In this document: positions 24,825 to 35,589 of the stretch, piece after piece
How positions within the stretch are numbered: the stretch's first letter is position 1
Layout of the letters: each line of letters opens with the position of its first letter
DNA from: Miscanthus floridulus
Taxonomy: Eukaryota > Streptophyta > Magnoliopsida > Poales > Poaceae
Reading direction: 5' to 3'
Length of the DNA: 64,000 nucleotides
NCBI RefSeq assembly: GCF_019320115.1
Contig: NC_089595.1
Coordinates: 109,880,158 to 109,944,157, forward strand
Notes under the pieces: generated by a model
The model's database searches: none
Seen by the model: the letters and a program-made list of their open reading frames with translations, nothing else
Told to the model about the DNA's origin: nothing
Position numbers and translations under genes: made by a program

Positions 24825-25169
24825 GGGGGTGTTTGGTTCCTACAGGAAAATTTTAGTCCCTGTCCCATCGGATGTTTGGACACATGCATGAAGTATTAAA
24901 TATAGACGAAAAAAATAACTAATTGCACAGATTGTGGCTAATTTGCGAGACGAATTTTTTAAGCCTAATTAGTCCATGATTTGACAATGTGGAGCTACAG
25001 TAAATATGTGCTAATGGCGGATTAATTGGGCTTAATAAATTCGTCTCGTAAATTAGTCTCCATCTATGTAATTAGTTTTATAATTAACTCATATTTAGTT
25101 CTCCTAAATAGCATCCGAACGTCCGATGTGACATGGACTAAAATTTAGTCCATGGAACCAAACACCCCC
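24825..25169. mobile_element. Tourist-like MITE, 345 bp
   Basis: Terminal inverted repeats GGGGGTGTTTGGTTCC / GGAACCAAACACCCCC are perfect and flanked by TAA on both sides (24822-24824 and 25170-25172), the PIF/Harbinger target duplication. Further inverted matches exist inside ('attttagtcc', 'gcgagacgaatt'/'aattcgtctcg'). Confidence 0.9.
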
Positions 25170-25172
25170 TAA

Positions 25173-25888
25173 ACTTTCACTAATCCTTTGTATATAAACC
25201 TATATATTAATTTTTAAATAGTGTGGCAAACATCTACTTTAAAGCCAAAATTTGTCTAGGTGATATGTGATGACAAAACATGACTACTGTAGAAATATTA
25301 CATGCTAAGGTTTTATAAATTAATTATTACAACCAAAACAAGTTTTAATTGCAATTAAGCATGTGAGAGTAAGATAAATATATATGTATGTATATCAACA
25401 TTTTCTATAAACATATGGCCATATTAAGGTTCCTTAGGTTACAACAACATCATTCAAAGCTATTGGAACCACATTTTCTATTTTCACACATGTATATTAT
25501 TTATAAATCATTTAACAAGCACAAACCTAGGTAAATCAATAACTCAATCATGTTGCATCCAGTAAATCTGAAATTTTTACCACAGCACAAGAATCACATG
25601 AATAGCCTATCATAACAATTTCACATCAATTGGAGCACAAAATCTATGGATATGAATTAAACACAGAAAACCCCAAAAGAGCATAGATATAATTCTACTA
25701 CAAAAACTTTCTACTAAAACATGCCATATTATAGTTTCGCTGCATATATCTACTCACAAGGATTCTAAAATATCTTCATTTTCCATTTTATGATTTTCTA
25801 CGCATTTTTAGAGTTTCAGTCAGTTTCTTGAAGAAGAAAAAAGAGAAACCTTGTAGCGTACTATTCATGTGAGTCACTGATTTCACAC
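25173..25888. other. AT-rich non-coding region
   Basis: No gene, terminal-repeat structure or tandem repeat that I can support. Confidence 0.4.
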
Positions 25889-25891
25889 TTA

Positions 25892-26016
25892 GGGCTCGTT
25901 CGTTTGGCCTGGAACAGAGCCCAAGAACCATTCCGGCTAGGAAGCATATACAAATTAGAGAAGCAATCCTACTTGACTAGTTCCAGATCATGGTTCCCCA
26001 GGAATCAAACAACCCC
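25892..26016. mobile_element. Short Tourist-like MITE, 125 bp
   Basis: The ends GGGCTCGTTCGTTTGG and AATCAAACAACCCC are imperfect inverted repeats, flanked by TTA at 25889-25891 and 26017-26019. Confidence 0.6.
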
Positions 26017-26049
26017 TTAGGCCCTTCCATTTCTTCTTATTTGAGCGCG

Positions 26050-26755
26050 CTGAGAAAATTGTATATTTGGAACTCCAATCGTCACCTTTTTGTAGATTTA
26101 GGAATCCAAACGTCAACTTTGTAAAAATATGTCTCTAAACATTGGACTCTTGATTTTCTTGACATTATGTGTATTTTCCCTCTTTTATAATATTCTCCCA
26201 TGTATTTGGCACCTGAGCGGGTGTATTTGCCCTTCTGTGATTTTGCGCTGTTCTATACGTACGTGGGGCAGGGTTCGCACCTGAGGGAGGCAAGCTGGGT
26301 TGGTTACATATGTGATTTGTAGCCTTGCTGGCTGGCTGGCAGGCATCCAGGTCCCGACCAGGGCTACGGCGGGGGACGCCAGGGCTCCGGCAAGCGGGTG
26401 GCCATCTAGGTCGTCGGGAGGTTGGCCGTCCATGGCCGGCGCGGAGATCTCGACGGCGCGTCGAGGTCGAGAAGGGCGACAGTGGGAAGATCGAATGTCG
26501 CGGGATTAGGGCGGACTAACGAAGATCAAACGTCGGAAGACTCGATCTCGTATCCATGCAGGTAGAAGGCCACAGGGCCAAATACGTCCGCTCAGGTACC
26601 AAATACATGAAGGAATAGTATAAAAGGAGAAAATACACATAATGTCAAGAAAATCTAAGAGTCCATGTTTGAAGGCCTATTTTTATGAAGTCGACGTTTG
26701 AAGTCCTAATACTGCGAAGCGCGACGATTGGAGTCCCAGATATGCAATTTTCTCG
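26050..26755. mobile_element. MULE-like element with ~180-bp terminal inverted repeats
   Basis: Sequence from 26050 (GAGAAAATTGTATATTTGG) to about 26232 is matched in inverted orientation by about 26573-26755, at roughly 80% identity by eye. Long inverted repeats with a GAGAAAATTG start point to Mutator-like elements. The ~340-bp interior is much more GC-rich than the arms ('gccggcgcggagatctcgacggcg') and could be a captured host fragment, as in Pack-MULEs. A clean 9-bp target duplication was not found; flanking 'gagcgcgct' and 'gcacgcgag' are only similar. Confidence 0.65.
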
Positions 26756-26756
26756 C

Positions 26757-27460
26757 ACGCGAGGTCCCTAGAGGCTGTAGGGAGCAGAGTAGTGCTCAGG
26801 GATGGCGATTCCGGCTAGGATGGCAGTCGTCGTCGACAGTGAAGGGGCGGGGGAACCTCAGGGGCCTGCGCCCTTCCACGGAGGAGCTCGGCTCGGTCCG
26901 AATTGGCCCGAGGCAGCCTGGCCACGCGAACCCATGGCTCCACGGTGGAGCGGCACAGCAACGGGGCGACAAAGCGGGACTGAAACGGGGTCGCTCCACG
27001 TGCAGCACGGTGCGGCGAAGGTGGTGGTGGCTGCTAGGCACAAGAAGGCGCGGAGGCAAGGAGACACGGCGGCAGGAGCTCTGCTCGCCGGCCATGGCTA
27101 TGCGGTCATGGCGGATGCGTGCTCTGGGGTGCTAAAGCGATCGCTGGGGCGAGCGGAGAGGCGAGTGCGAGTGGCAGAGAGGAAGCTAGGACTCGGCACT
27201 GGTGCTCGGCGTCCACACCGACGTGGCAAAGCGAGGGGAAGGCAGGGGCGCGTGGCATCCATGGTGGGGACGCGGCTGGTGCATGGTAGCCACGGAGGCA
27301 TTCCCACAAACAGGTGGCGAGCGTCAGTGTGCCTAGCTTCGGTTCAAAAACAGCATATTCAGCTTGGATTCGGATCTCGACCCCATTATGAAACTTATTC
27401 CACTCCTGATGCTCTACAACTTCGATTAATGATTCACTGCCATTAAGGCTATGGATTAGC
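26757..27460. other. GC-rich unassigned segment
   Basis: Overlapping long ORFs exist on both strands, including 26802-27446 on plus, but their products are Arg/Ala/Gly-rich, with no domain I recognise. High GC content alone explains open frames in several registers. It may be transposon leader or captured sequence; I do not claim a gene. Confidence 0.35.
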
Positions 27461-28379
27461 GGGTAATTACGTCTCAAGTTGGCAGTATCAGCGCAAGGAC
27501 AGTGGTCACGGAAACTCGCTTCGAAGGTCCAAACTTGGTCAAACTCAGTCCAACTTCTTACCATACCTTCTCCGTAGAATTAACTCCAAATTTTAATTTT
27601 GGGTCAACTCAAGTTGTTTAACGAAAACATGAGAACTTGACGTGTCAACCGTCATGTCCTTGCCGGTCAAAGCTCCCAGACTTAAAATTGTTTAGAGACT
27701 GGAAAACAGCATCTGATTCAATCTTTGAGCCTTTGTTTGACTTGTTTCAAAGCTGATTTGGTCTCTTAGTAAAAAAATAAAGTTTGTAGCACACAAACTA
27801 AACTACCACTTCCATTTAGGTCAAACGTCATATCTGGTACATAAACTATTATTTTGACGTGGTGAAAGTAGCATCATGGAAAAGATTGAAACTAGGGGTT
27901 TGGCTCCTTTTAAACATTTTCTTGGCACTTGCTCAACATGAACCCTTCATAACTTTTATCCAAGAGTTTAATTAGAGTTATTGAGCAGGGTTGCAAGCTT
28001 TGGTTGACCTCAAATATCCCCATTCACTTAACAAAGTAACCAAGCAAGAATATAACGCGTCCTTCCATTAACTTTTCGATTCTAAACTTCATGAAACTTT
28101 TCCAATGTTTAGGATAGCTTGAACCTAAGGTGATGCTCATGAAAGAGGCATGTTTAACACTGCTCAAGCATATTTTTGAAAAGGGCAATATGAGCAAACA
28201 AGCTTTGTCTTTTGTCTCGCAAAAAGTCTAAGTTGGGCCTCATTTTCAGGGAAAAGACTTCAACACATTTGTCACCACTTCCAGGATTGTGAATAATTAG
28301 AGCTCATGATCATCACTTGACATAACTTGTTTCAGTCCAAACTCGCTGCTTAACTTGAGTCTAACACCTGGGGTGTTAC
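27461..28379 (-). repeat. Possible chromovirus-like LTR fragment
   Basis: The right edge reads ACACCTGGGGTGTTACA. In reverse complement this begins TGTAACACCCCAGGTGT, a start typical of Tekay/Del-lineage Gypsy LTRs. The interior has no ORF. The other end and a target duplication were not identified, so extent and identity are tentative. Confidence 0.35.
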
Positions 28380-28997
28380 ATCTACCATATGACAAGATTC
28401 CATCAAGTAGAGTCTTCTTGAATTGTGAGTGTTAAGTGCATCTACTTTACTTGAGCTTGATTCTTTATTCTTGGCTTTCTTGAAATTTACTTGTATCCTC
28501 CAACATGGACCAAGTTTTCAATTCCGTCCAACCAACTCATATTATGCATAAATGAACATAAACTTGCTTCATCTTGAAATTCTTGGTTTGGAGTCCACAA
28601 AGGAAACTCAAGTCATCTATGTTGCTTGGTATGGATGATCAATACAGTTCCATTCATATTTTTTGTTTCATGACCAACAACCAATGTATATACACAAGTG
28701 CTTCCTTTTCCTAAGTGGCTAAAAGACAAAGTAGTACAATTTGAAAATAACATGCACATGAGATTTTAGAGATTACCACTCCTTTTTTATGTTTTGGTGA
28801 GCTCTTGGTTGTGGCATTAAAGATTTGTCTTGAGTTGACTTTTCATTTTCATTGTTTGGCAATGAATCACCTCCAATATAAGTTTTATCTTCTATTTGAT
28901 CTTGATCCTGAATCATACTTGAAGTATCTTGATCTTCCTCACAGTCTGTGGGACTTTCGTGCCCTTGCGCGGAACCTCCGCGGAAATAGTAGGTCAC
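28380..28997. other. Unassigned sequence left of the LINE insertion
   Basis: The minus strand has an open frame whose lower-GC part (28773-28990) is Asp/Gln/Lys-rich and unrecognised. This sequence is continuous with 31,627 onward once the LINE is removed. Confidence 0.35.
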
Positions 28998-29634
28998 AAA
29001 CTGTGTGAAACATAGACGATAGTCTTGAGTAAGACGAAACCAAATAGGCCCCCGTGTTGCTCTCTCCCCAAGGAGCGACTCAGGCGGCGCTTTTTCTCCA
29101 CCGCCGGCCGGCTCCCTCCCTCGCGCTCCCCAGCCTGGCCGCCGCCGGAGCTCGACGTCGGGTGTCCGGCGGAGGGCAAGGATGGTGGCGGCTGGGCATT
29201 CTTCCTCGCTCCCTCTCTCCCATAGGGCACCTGTGCGGGTGGCCGAGGTGGCTACCGGCGGCACGAATCCAGCCCAGATGCGGGTGGATCCGGTGTCTTC
29301 CCGCCTTGATCTATCGTCCTCGTGCATGGATCTGGTGGTCGGAGGCCTCTTGGTGGTGGCACGTGAGCGAGATGACGACGAGGGCACCTCGCATGTGCTG
29401 CGCGTGACGGCGGCAGCATGGAGGCAGCGAGTGGGTTGCGCAGCGACGGTGTTGAGGAAGTTGCGAGGAGGCAGGCCTCGGTGCGGTGTGGGCGGGCGTG
29501 CTGGCTATGGAGCGGCGCATGAGCCTCGCGAGCGGGCGAGCCAGCGGTAGGGTGACACGCGTGCGGCATCATGGCATTGGTGCTACCCATACATGCTGCT
29601 TGCTGGTGTGGATGATGGCCACAGGCATTGGAGG

Positions 29635-31145
29635 TGTTGGCGCAGAAAGTGACCAACACGTAAATATTTGTAGTTTTGCCATACGTTGTGATCGGATGTG
29701 GCCTAACATTCAATGACGCAGGGTTTATACTGGTTCAGGCAACGTGCCCTACGTCTAGTTTGAGTTGGTCGATGACTTTATTCCCGAGCCCAGGTGCTCG
29801 AAGTTTGTTGTGGGGTTACAAACGAGAGGGAGTAAGATGGGGGTGTAAGAGGTCCGGTTGGACTCTGGACCGAAGGGCCGAGAGAGACGGGAGCTCCTAC
29901 ATGCACTAAGTGTTTTAGCGTGTGCTCTGTTGGAATCGTTCAAATCATAGGTCGTTTGAATCATTCGTGAATCAATCCTGGTGTTTGAATCGTCCGTGAA
30001 TTGATCGTGCCCCTTTTGGAGAGAGCACATCCCCTTTTATGGATGAAGGGGATGGCTTTACAAGAGAGTGTGAGAGAAAGAGTGTGTGTGCTACCTAGTC
30101 TTGTTCCCCACGCCGTCGGGTACAAGGCGGTTTGTCGGCGCCCATAACACTATTGATGTTCAGATGCATATGGTAGGTTCCATCGTCTTCTTCTGGTACG
30201 GCAGGTGTCGGCGTCTACCATACTATAGGATAAATGTCGGCGCCCACAACATTGTTCATGTTCTGACATGTCTAGAAGATTGCGGTGCATCCTTCTAACA
30301 CGGCCTGACAGTACTGTCCTATAGGTGTGCAGGGTATGGCCTTGATATTGCGGTTGATTGGAGTGCCCTGCCTTGCTTGCTCTATCCATTTCCTGGGTCT
30401 TCACCGAGCGGGCGTCCCCGGTTGGTCGTTCCCCGGTCGGCTCCGGCCTCCCGGTCGGAGAAGAGCTATAAGCAGAGGTTCGATGTACTTCCGGTCGGAG
30501 AAGTGAATCAGAGTCGGAGTCAGAGGCGAGCGTCGTCCCTTCTCGGCCAGGCCTTCCGGTCGGAGAGGCAGCCAGAGTTGAAGGCGACGAAAAACGAGCG
30601 ACGTTCCTCCTTGGCCAGGCCTTCCAGTCGGAGAGGTTGGCCAGAGTCGGAAGCGAGCGCCGGAGTCAGAGGCGGGCTGGCCAGGCCTTCTAGTCGGAGA
30701 GGCGGCCGGAGTTAGAGGCAAGCGTCATCCCTTCTCGGCCAAGCCTGTCGATCGGAGAGGTGGCTGGAGTCGGAGGCGACGAAAAACGAGCGTCGTTCCC
30801 CCTTGGCTAGGTCTTCTGGTCAGAGAGGCGGGCCGGAGTTGGAAGCGAGCACCGGAGTTGGAGGCGGGCTGGCCAGGCCTTCCAGTCGGAGAGGCGGTCG
30901 GAGTCAGAGGCGAGCGTCATCCCTTCTCGACCAGGCCTTCTGGTCGGAGAGGCGGGCCGGGGTAGGAAGTGAGCGCCGCTCTTCTTTGGCCAGGCCTTCC
31001 GGTCGGAGACTGGATTGACCTTCTAGCCTGTCGTTAGGTTTTTGGGCCAGCCCAGGAGTTGCGCGTCGTTCGCAACGTCGTCTACTGGGCCGAACTTTTA
31101 TTGGGAAGCAGGTCCATAAGGGACCCCGGGTTTATGAACCCGACA
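29635..31145 (+). repeat. Solo LTR (1,511 bp) nested in the LINE
   Basis: The segment starts TGTTGGCGCAG and ends GAACCCGACA, and is flanked by GGAGG at 29630-29634 and 31146-31150. A TG...CA terminus and 5-bp duplication with no internal region mark a solo LTR left by recombination between two LTRs. The lineage is uncertain. Confidence 0.85.
30475..31015 (+). repeat. Degenerate tandem repeats inside the solo LTR
   Basis: Repeated phrases 'cttctcggccaggccttccg', 'gtcggagaggcgg' and 'gtcagaggcgagcgtc' alternate in units of roughly 55-75 bases, about eight partial copies. Confidence 0.75.
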
Positions 31146-31626
31146 GGAGGAGTGGCGACCGGGCTAGTCTTGCATGGCAGAGGCTAGTATGGTGTGGGAC
31201 AACGCCATGAGGTGGCGCAAGCGGATTCGAAGGCATGGCGGCTACACGGCTCTCAGCGGACTACGGTGACTAGTTTTGCTTAGCAAGGCTAGCTTGGCGC
31301 AGGACATCGTCGGCGACGACGGCGTGAGCAGTAACGATGGCTTTTTGTCTTGATAGCTTTGTTGTCTGGTTCTTTGTGGTGTTGGGTGGTGCTTGGCTGT
31401 CAGTGGTGTTGCTGTGGAGTGCCAGATTAGTGGTGTTTAGTTGGCGAGTCTGGTAGTGTTGTGTGACGCGTGTTGAGGTCCCATTCCAACCGGTCTCTGT
31501 CGCTAGAAGAGCTCTTTGTTGTGTTGTCATGGCCGTCTAGTTGTATCATCGTGCCCACTCTGAGCTTATCTTCTTTTTAATATAATCGGCAGCTCTCTTG
31601 CATGGAAAAAAAAACTGTGTGAAACA

Positions 31627-33922
31627 ACCATTTGAGGAGCCTCTTCTTCTTTGATCATGTGCTTCGACTGGTGGCTCTTCATTCCCTACACCATTACCAA
31701 GATCTTGCTCTACGAAGAGGATATCATGTGCGGAACTGGCGAACTGCGGTAGCTCCAAATCGAACACAAGCTTCGCTTACTTGGACGCACCTCCATCACG
31801 GCCTCGTACAACTCCAACCAAACTTTGCACGGAAACATCATGACCTGGAAATCTGGAATAGAAGCAAGCGAAGGATCTCCCGACGGAGACACCGCGGCTG
31901 ATGGGACAAAATTGAGCATATGGGTGTGCAACAGATATGGGAGGATTGTTCCTCAGCTTAACAACACCAACGGTGTGGTGGCGCAGTTGGCTAGCGCGTA
32001 GGTCTCATAGCTTGTTGAGTAATCCTGAGGTCGGGAGTTCGATCCTCTACTTGGGTCGTCACACTCATTTGCCCATAAAGATGGTTACAAAAGGATGCAC
32101 GCTTTCGCGGCGCCCTACCAATCAAATTGTTAAGCAATAATAAAGACTTTATAATAAAGTAAGTATATATGGGATGATAGACACCAATGACAAATAGATT
32201 TTGTTGATAACACAAATTGCACGGTCATTATGGACCATATGATTCCGTCTGTTCATAGATTACATGCAAAATATTTTTTGCCAGTAGTTCAGAATGTTGG
32301 TCCAAAGAAGTACACACAGTTTGCATCATGCAGTCATGTTCACACAAATATGAATATATAGTCAAGTACAATAGTAGCAGGTTTCCTTTCGCGACTACAT
32401 TAGTAGATTAGTAGCAAGTTCCTTCAACCGTTAAACACTTAGCAGTAGACGCTTATGGCAAGGCGCAAACAGGCGGTCACACAAATAAACGGTCGCCTAG
32501 CAGCTTATGTCAGAGGGAGCGCTGCAATGATGAAATGGGACTGTAGACGCCTGCAATACAACAAACAATTAGCTGATCAGAATAGTACAAAAAAAACATC
32601 AGGAGCTCTCAAAATTAATGACCAATTGCATTAGTTGGTAGATAAGGTTCTCACGAAGAAAAATTTGGTGTGTTAACTCGATGTAATAATTAAAGGCCTT
32701 CATTTACAACACTATCATTTTAGCTTTAAGAACATTAGCTATATAGTTTATTTGTGCTTGTCTATGGAGAGGTCTGCATATTATGTAAAAAATGCTATAG
32801 AAAGTTGGACTTGGACAAGTGGTTGCACAAATGTGAAGCTCTATCTTATCCTTATATGAAACATCAATATGTTGTAGGTATAGAACCCAGAAAGACCTTT
32901 TCTTTCTAAAATTACGTAGAAAGAACACAAAGAGGCATTGCTGCACCACAAGATAAACATTAGCCTAGCTCACGACAATCCAAACATGCTTTGACCTATA
33001 GGGATGTAATCACTAAAACATTTTTAAACAAGCCATATCCCTACCACGCGAGTAGATAGTGAATTCATTTCTAATCCAGTTTTCGAGGTAGTAACTATAG
33101 ATGACATTATTTGACAATTGGAATTCACTCTTTCTGAAGCTGCCCTTTTCCTTGTGTGGCATATTTTCTAAGAAATTATGCTCACAAAACATGTCTAATT
33201 TGATTGCAGTTTGCAAACATCATGTGAGGTATCAGATCACAGAACGTAGCGCTCCATCCTCCCAGAGTGGCTGTACATGTTATTATCAATTATCTAGAGA
33301 CATTTCCTTTATCACATACTGCCTCATGCTCAATGAAAATATAAATGCATATACTGACGGCAGGGAAAATGGCCACTGCTATCAATAAAGTAATAACATA
33401 AGAAAGAAAATAAGTTCAGCTAGGGCACTCATATTCATTTATATTCTACATCATTTTAGGATGGGAAGCTGAAATGGCAAGTAGAAATCATTTAGCAACC
33501 ACAGACTACAAGACACATGAGACAACTAAAAGTAAGGCATCTAATATCTGAAATACTCGATTACAGGACAGCACCAGAAACTCAAGAAATGATCAAATGG
33601 AATGATTTTTCATTTCTATACATAATGCAGTGAACAAAAGAAACTGGTTCAGAAAAACACAGGAACACTTTCTGCGTATCAAAGGATCTGAAACGACGGT
33701 GGCCGTCACCAATAGCTTCTGCATGTGCACTCTCAGGTAAACAGCCTAGGAGCACCAGTTTACCAGCCTATCTCCGATTGGACTTGAACATGATAAAACA
33801 TTATACATTGATGGACTAGTATTATCGAAATTGTAATGCTACAATATCTAATAAAACTCTTGATTTGCACTTTCTGGGATAACTTGCCACGCTCTCCTCA
33901 TATAATATAGGGACCAAGGGCA
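31627..33922. other. Intergenic region downstream of the F-box pseudogene
   Basis: It contains the tRNA-Met pseudogene described separately. 32,140-33,922 is AT-rich and is likely the 3' flank of the minus-strand F-box gene. ORFs here are short and unrecognised. Confidence 0.4.
31972..32064 (+). pseudogene. Elongator tRNA-Met pseudogene with intron
   Basis: The sequence has a near-consensus D-arm/box A (TGGCGCAGTTGGCTAGCGC), anticodon CAT at 32006-32008 followed by an ~11-base intron ('gcttgttgagt'), and box B GGTCGGGAGTTCGATCC at 32029-32045. Intron presence and anticodon match plant elongator tRNA-Met genes. The 3' acceptor half after the T-arm ('tacttgggtcgtcacac') does not pair properly with the 5' GGTGTGG, so the cloverleaf is broken. 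The intron argues for a DNA-level copy rather than a retroposed mature tRNA. Confidence 0.75.
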
Positions 33923-35061
33923 TTATTTCAGTATGTAATGAATTCTTCTCTCCAAACATTGCTCTCCGCCGGAGCATGCAGAACTGTTCCCAGATAAAGC
34001 AGGCGAAGGATCATCTGAAACCTTGTGCTGCACCAAAAGTGATTCCTGTGAACAGAACTCAACATCATGTTTGTATTTGGCAATGTGAACATTTCCAGGG
34101 ACTCCAACACGAGAGGATTGCTCTGTACTCCCGACACGCAGCACCTCTTCAAGATCATACAGATTCTCAATAAAACGCCTTGCTGGGTCATAAAATCCCA
34201 ATTTCCTCCCCGTGTTTAGTAAGATCTTCCCGTCCTTGGGATCGATAGCCCATGGCACCACAACATTTGCTCCAAGGGAATAGCCTGGCCAACCTTCCAA
34301 ATACACTGTGTATGCGCTATGCCACTGATCATGCTCACGCCTCCAAATATTTAGCTCTTCTGCATCAGGGTCTGCAAGAACAGCACATAATGTTCCCTCA
34401 AGTTCAACCACAAAAGCATTGGAAGCACTTCCATTGTTCCACAAAGCAATACATGACGGACAGGGGATGACAACAAATTCACGTGTTGTTATGTCAAATG
34501 ACACCATGGCCCTCTCGTCACTTTCGCCCAACCTTGGATCACTCATCCAGTAGAGCGGTCCTGCAAGATAGGCTGGCGGCATGTCACTCACAGGCAGAGG
34601 TGGCGGGAAGCAGTCAAGCACGGAGCCCCGGCCACGCTCTCGAACCATGCATGTCAAGAAATACCGACGGGATTTGAAGTCCTTCACGTGGTAAAACATT
34701 TCAACAATCACATGATCCTGTGTCGACAGATTGAACCCCAGGCCAACATTCTTCTGGCCAAGCGCGAAAGCATGGTCATGACCTTCTGCATTAGCGGAGC
34801 CAAAATGAGCACCTCGGGGGTAATCAATAGAGATTTAGAACAAATATCGAAGATTAACGGTGAAATCACGTTTTTTCTACAGTAAATACAAAGGAAAATC
34901 ACTCTCACAGGGGGGGCTTTTGCCCCCCCCCCCCCTGGATCCGCCACTGACCTTCTGGTATACTCCAAATAGGAATGTTCGGGGGCACATGGATGGATGC
35001 CGTCCCTCGAGTGTGGGGGTTGTAGAGATAATCCTTCAGCTCAGTGCTTAGCAGGTTCATG
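33923..35061 (-). pseudogene. F-box/FBA gene, 3' part (second FBA region), interrupted by a hAT MITE
   Basis: The minus strand encodes the C-terminal half of a grass F-box protein. NLLSTELKDYLYNPHTRG starts at the Copia junction (35057); after the MITE comes HDHAFALGQKNVGLGFN; then the FBA-like beta-rich region (YFLTCMVRERG, WMSDPRLGESDERAMVSFD, WRREHDQWHSAYTVYLEGWP) to a stop at 33923. The frame is open across the join if the 161-bp MITE plus one 8-bp duplication is removed. The upstream part of the gene lies at 55236-56759 on the other side of the Copia insertion. F-box proteins normally hand substrates to SCF ubiquitin ligases via SKP1; this fragment has no F-box of its own. Confidence 0.8.
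34789..34949. mobile_element. hAT MITE, 161 bp, inserted in F-box coding sequence
   Basis: In gene orientation the ends are CAGTGGCGGATCC and GGCTCCGCTAATG, an imperfect inverted repeat typical of hAT elements. The 8-bp target duplication ACCTTCTG is exact at 34781-34788 and 34950-34957. The interior includes a C-run next to 'gggggggcttttg'. Removing element plus one duplication joins the flanking codons in frame (IPEG|HDHAF). Confidence 0.9.
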
Positions 35062-35541
35062 TAATCTTCTGCATCTCTTGTGTGAATGTGCAGCAGGTGA
35101 AAGCGACGTCGAAAAAGGCTCCCTGCTGTGTGTACTGTAGCAGCTGCAGGGGCAAACGCCGAACGATTCACCTGCCGCACTGTAGCACAGCAGTGGCAGG
35201 CACCAGAGTCAGCCATGTTGTCGCATCTAGTCACTATAGCAGCATGACAGTTGTACTAGGACTAGATGGATAGAGTTGTATAAATAGTTTACCACTGCAA
35301 CTCAGTAAAGAGAGAGTTCAGATTTGCCATCTCCTATACAGGGCTCCGGCCAACGCTGATGTCTCTGCTGTGTGTGTATGCTCTGTTCTCCCTCACTTCT
35401 TCTATCCCTAGCCATAGTGTGTGGTAGGACAACGTTTGTCGTGGTCGGTAAAACTGGTGAGCGGTCGACTCACCTGAGTCGGTGGTCGGCAAGACTAACG
35501 AGTGGTCGGCTCACCTGAGCTGAGGGTCCAGCGGGTTAACA
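35062..35541 (+). repeat. Copia 5' LTR
   Basis: It matches 54758-55235 along its length and ends ...GGGTTAACA before the primer-binding site. It has lost about seven bases at its start relative to the 3' LTR. A CGTATAAATA-like promoter segment lies at about 35,276 ('tgtataaatag'). Confidence 0.9.
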
Positions 35542-35543
35542 AG

Positions 35544-35556
35544 TGGTATCAGAGTC
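35544..35556 (+). promoter_or_regulatory. Copia primer-binding site (initiator tRNA-Met)
   Basis: TGGTATCAGAGTC lies two bases after the 5' LTR and matches the complement of the 3' end of initiator tRNA-Met, the usual Copia primer, apart from one changed base (GTC for GCC). Confidence 0.9.
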
Positions 35557-35589
35557 GTACAAGCACCGTCGACGGACTAACCGCTGGCG

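Larger units (their letters stand above)
29013..31611 (+). mobile_element. L1-type LINE, internally deleted, with 15-bp target duplication
   Basis: AAACTGTGTGAAACA occurs at 28998-29012 and again at 31612-31626, an exact 15-base duplication. The right end just before it is 'ggcagctctcttgcatgg' plus a run of A, which matches the tail of grass L1 LINEs as I recall it. The left part is GC-rich leader-like sequence. No endonuclease or reverse transcriptase is present: without the nested solo LTR the element is only about 1.1 kb. It could not move by itself. Confidence 0.75.

Noticed and set aside
26796..27564. Several long overlapping ORFs in a GC-rich region on both strands
   Set aside because: The products are Arg/Ala/Gly-rich without any recognisable motif, and frames are open in several registers at once, as expected from base composition.
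31632..31931. ORFs on both strands next to the LINE
   Set aside because: I considered a Copia linker origin for this flank but found no diagnostic motif, so no gene is claimed.
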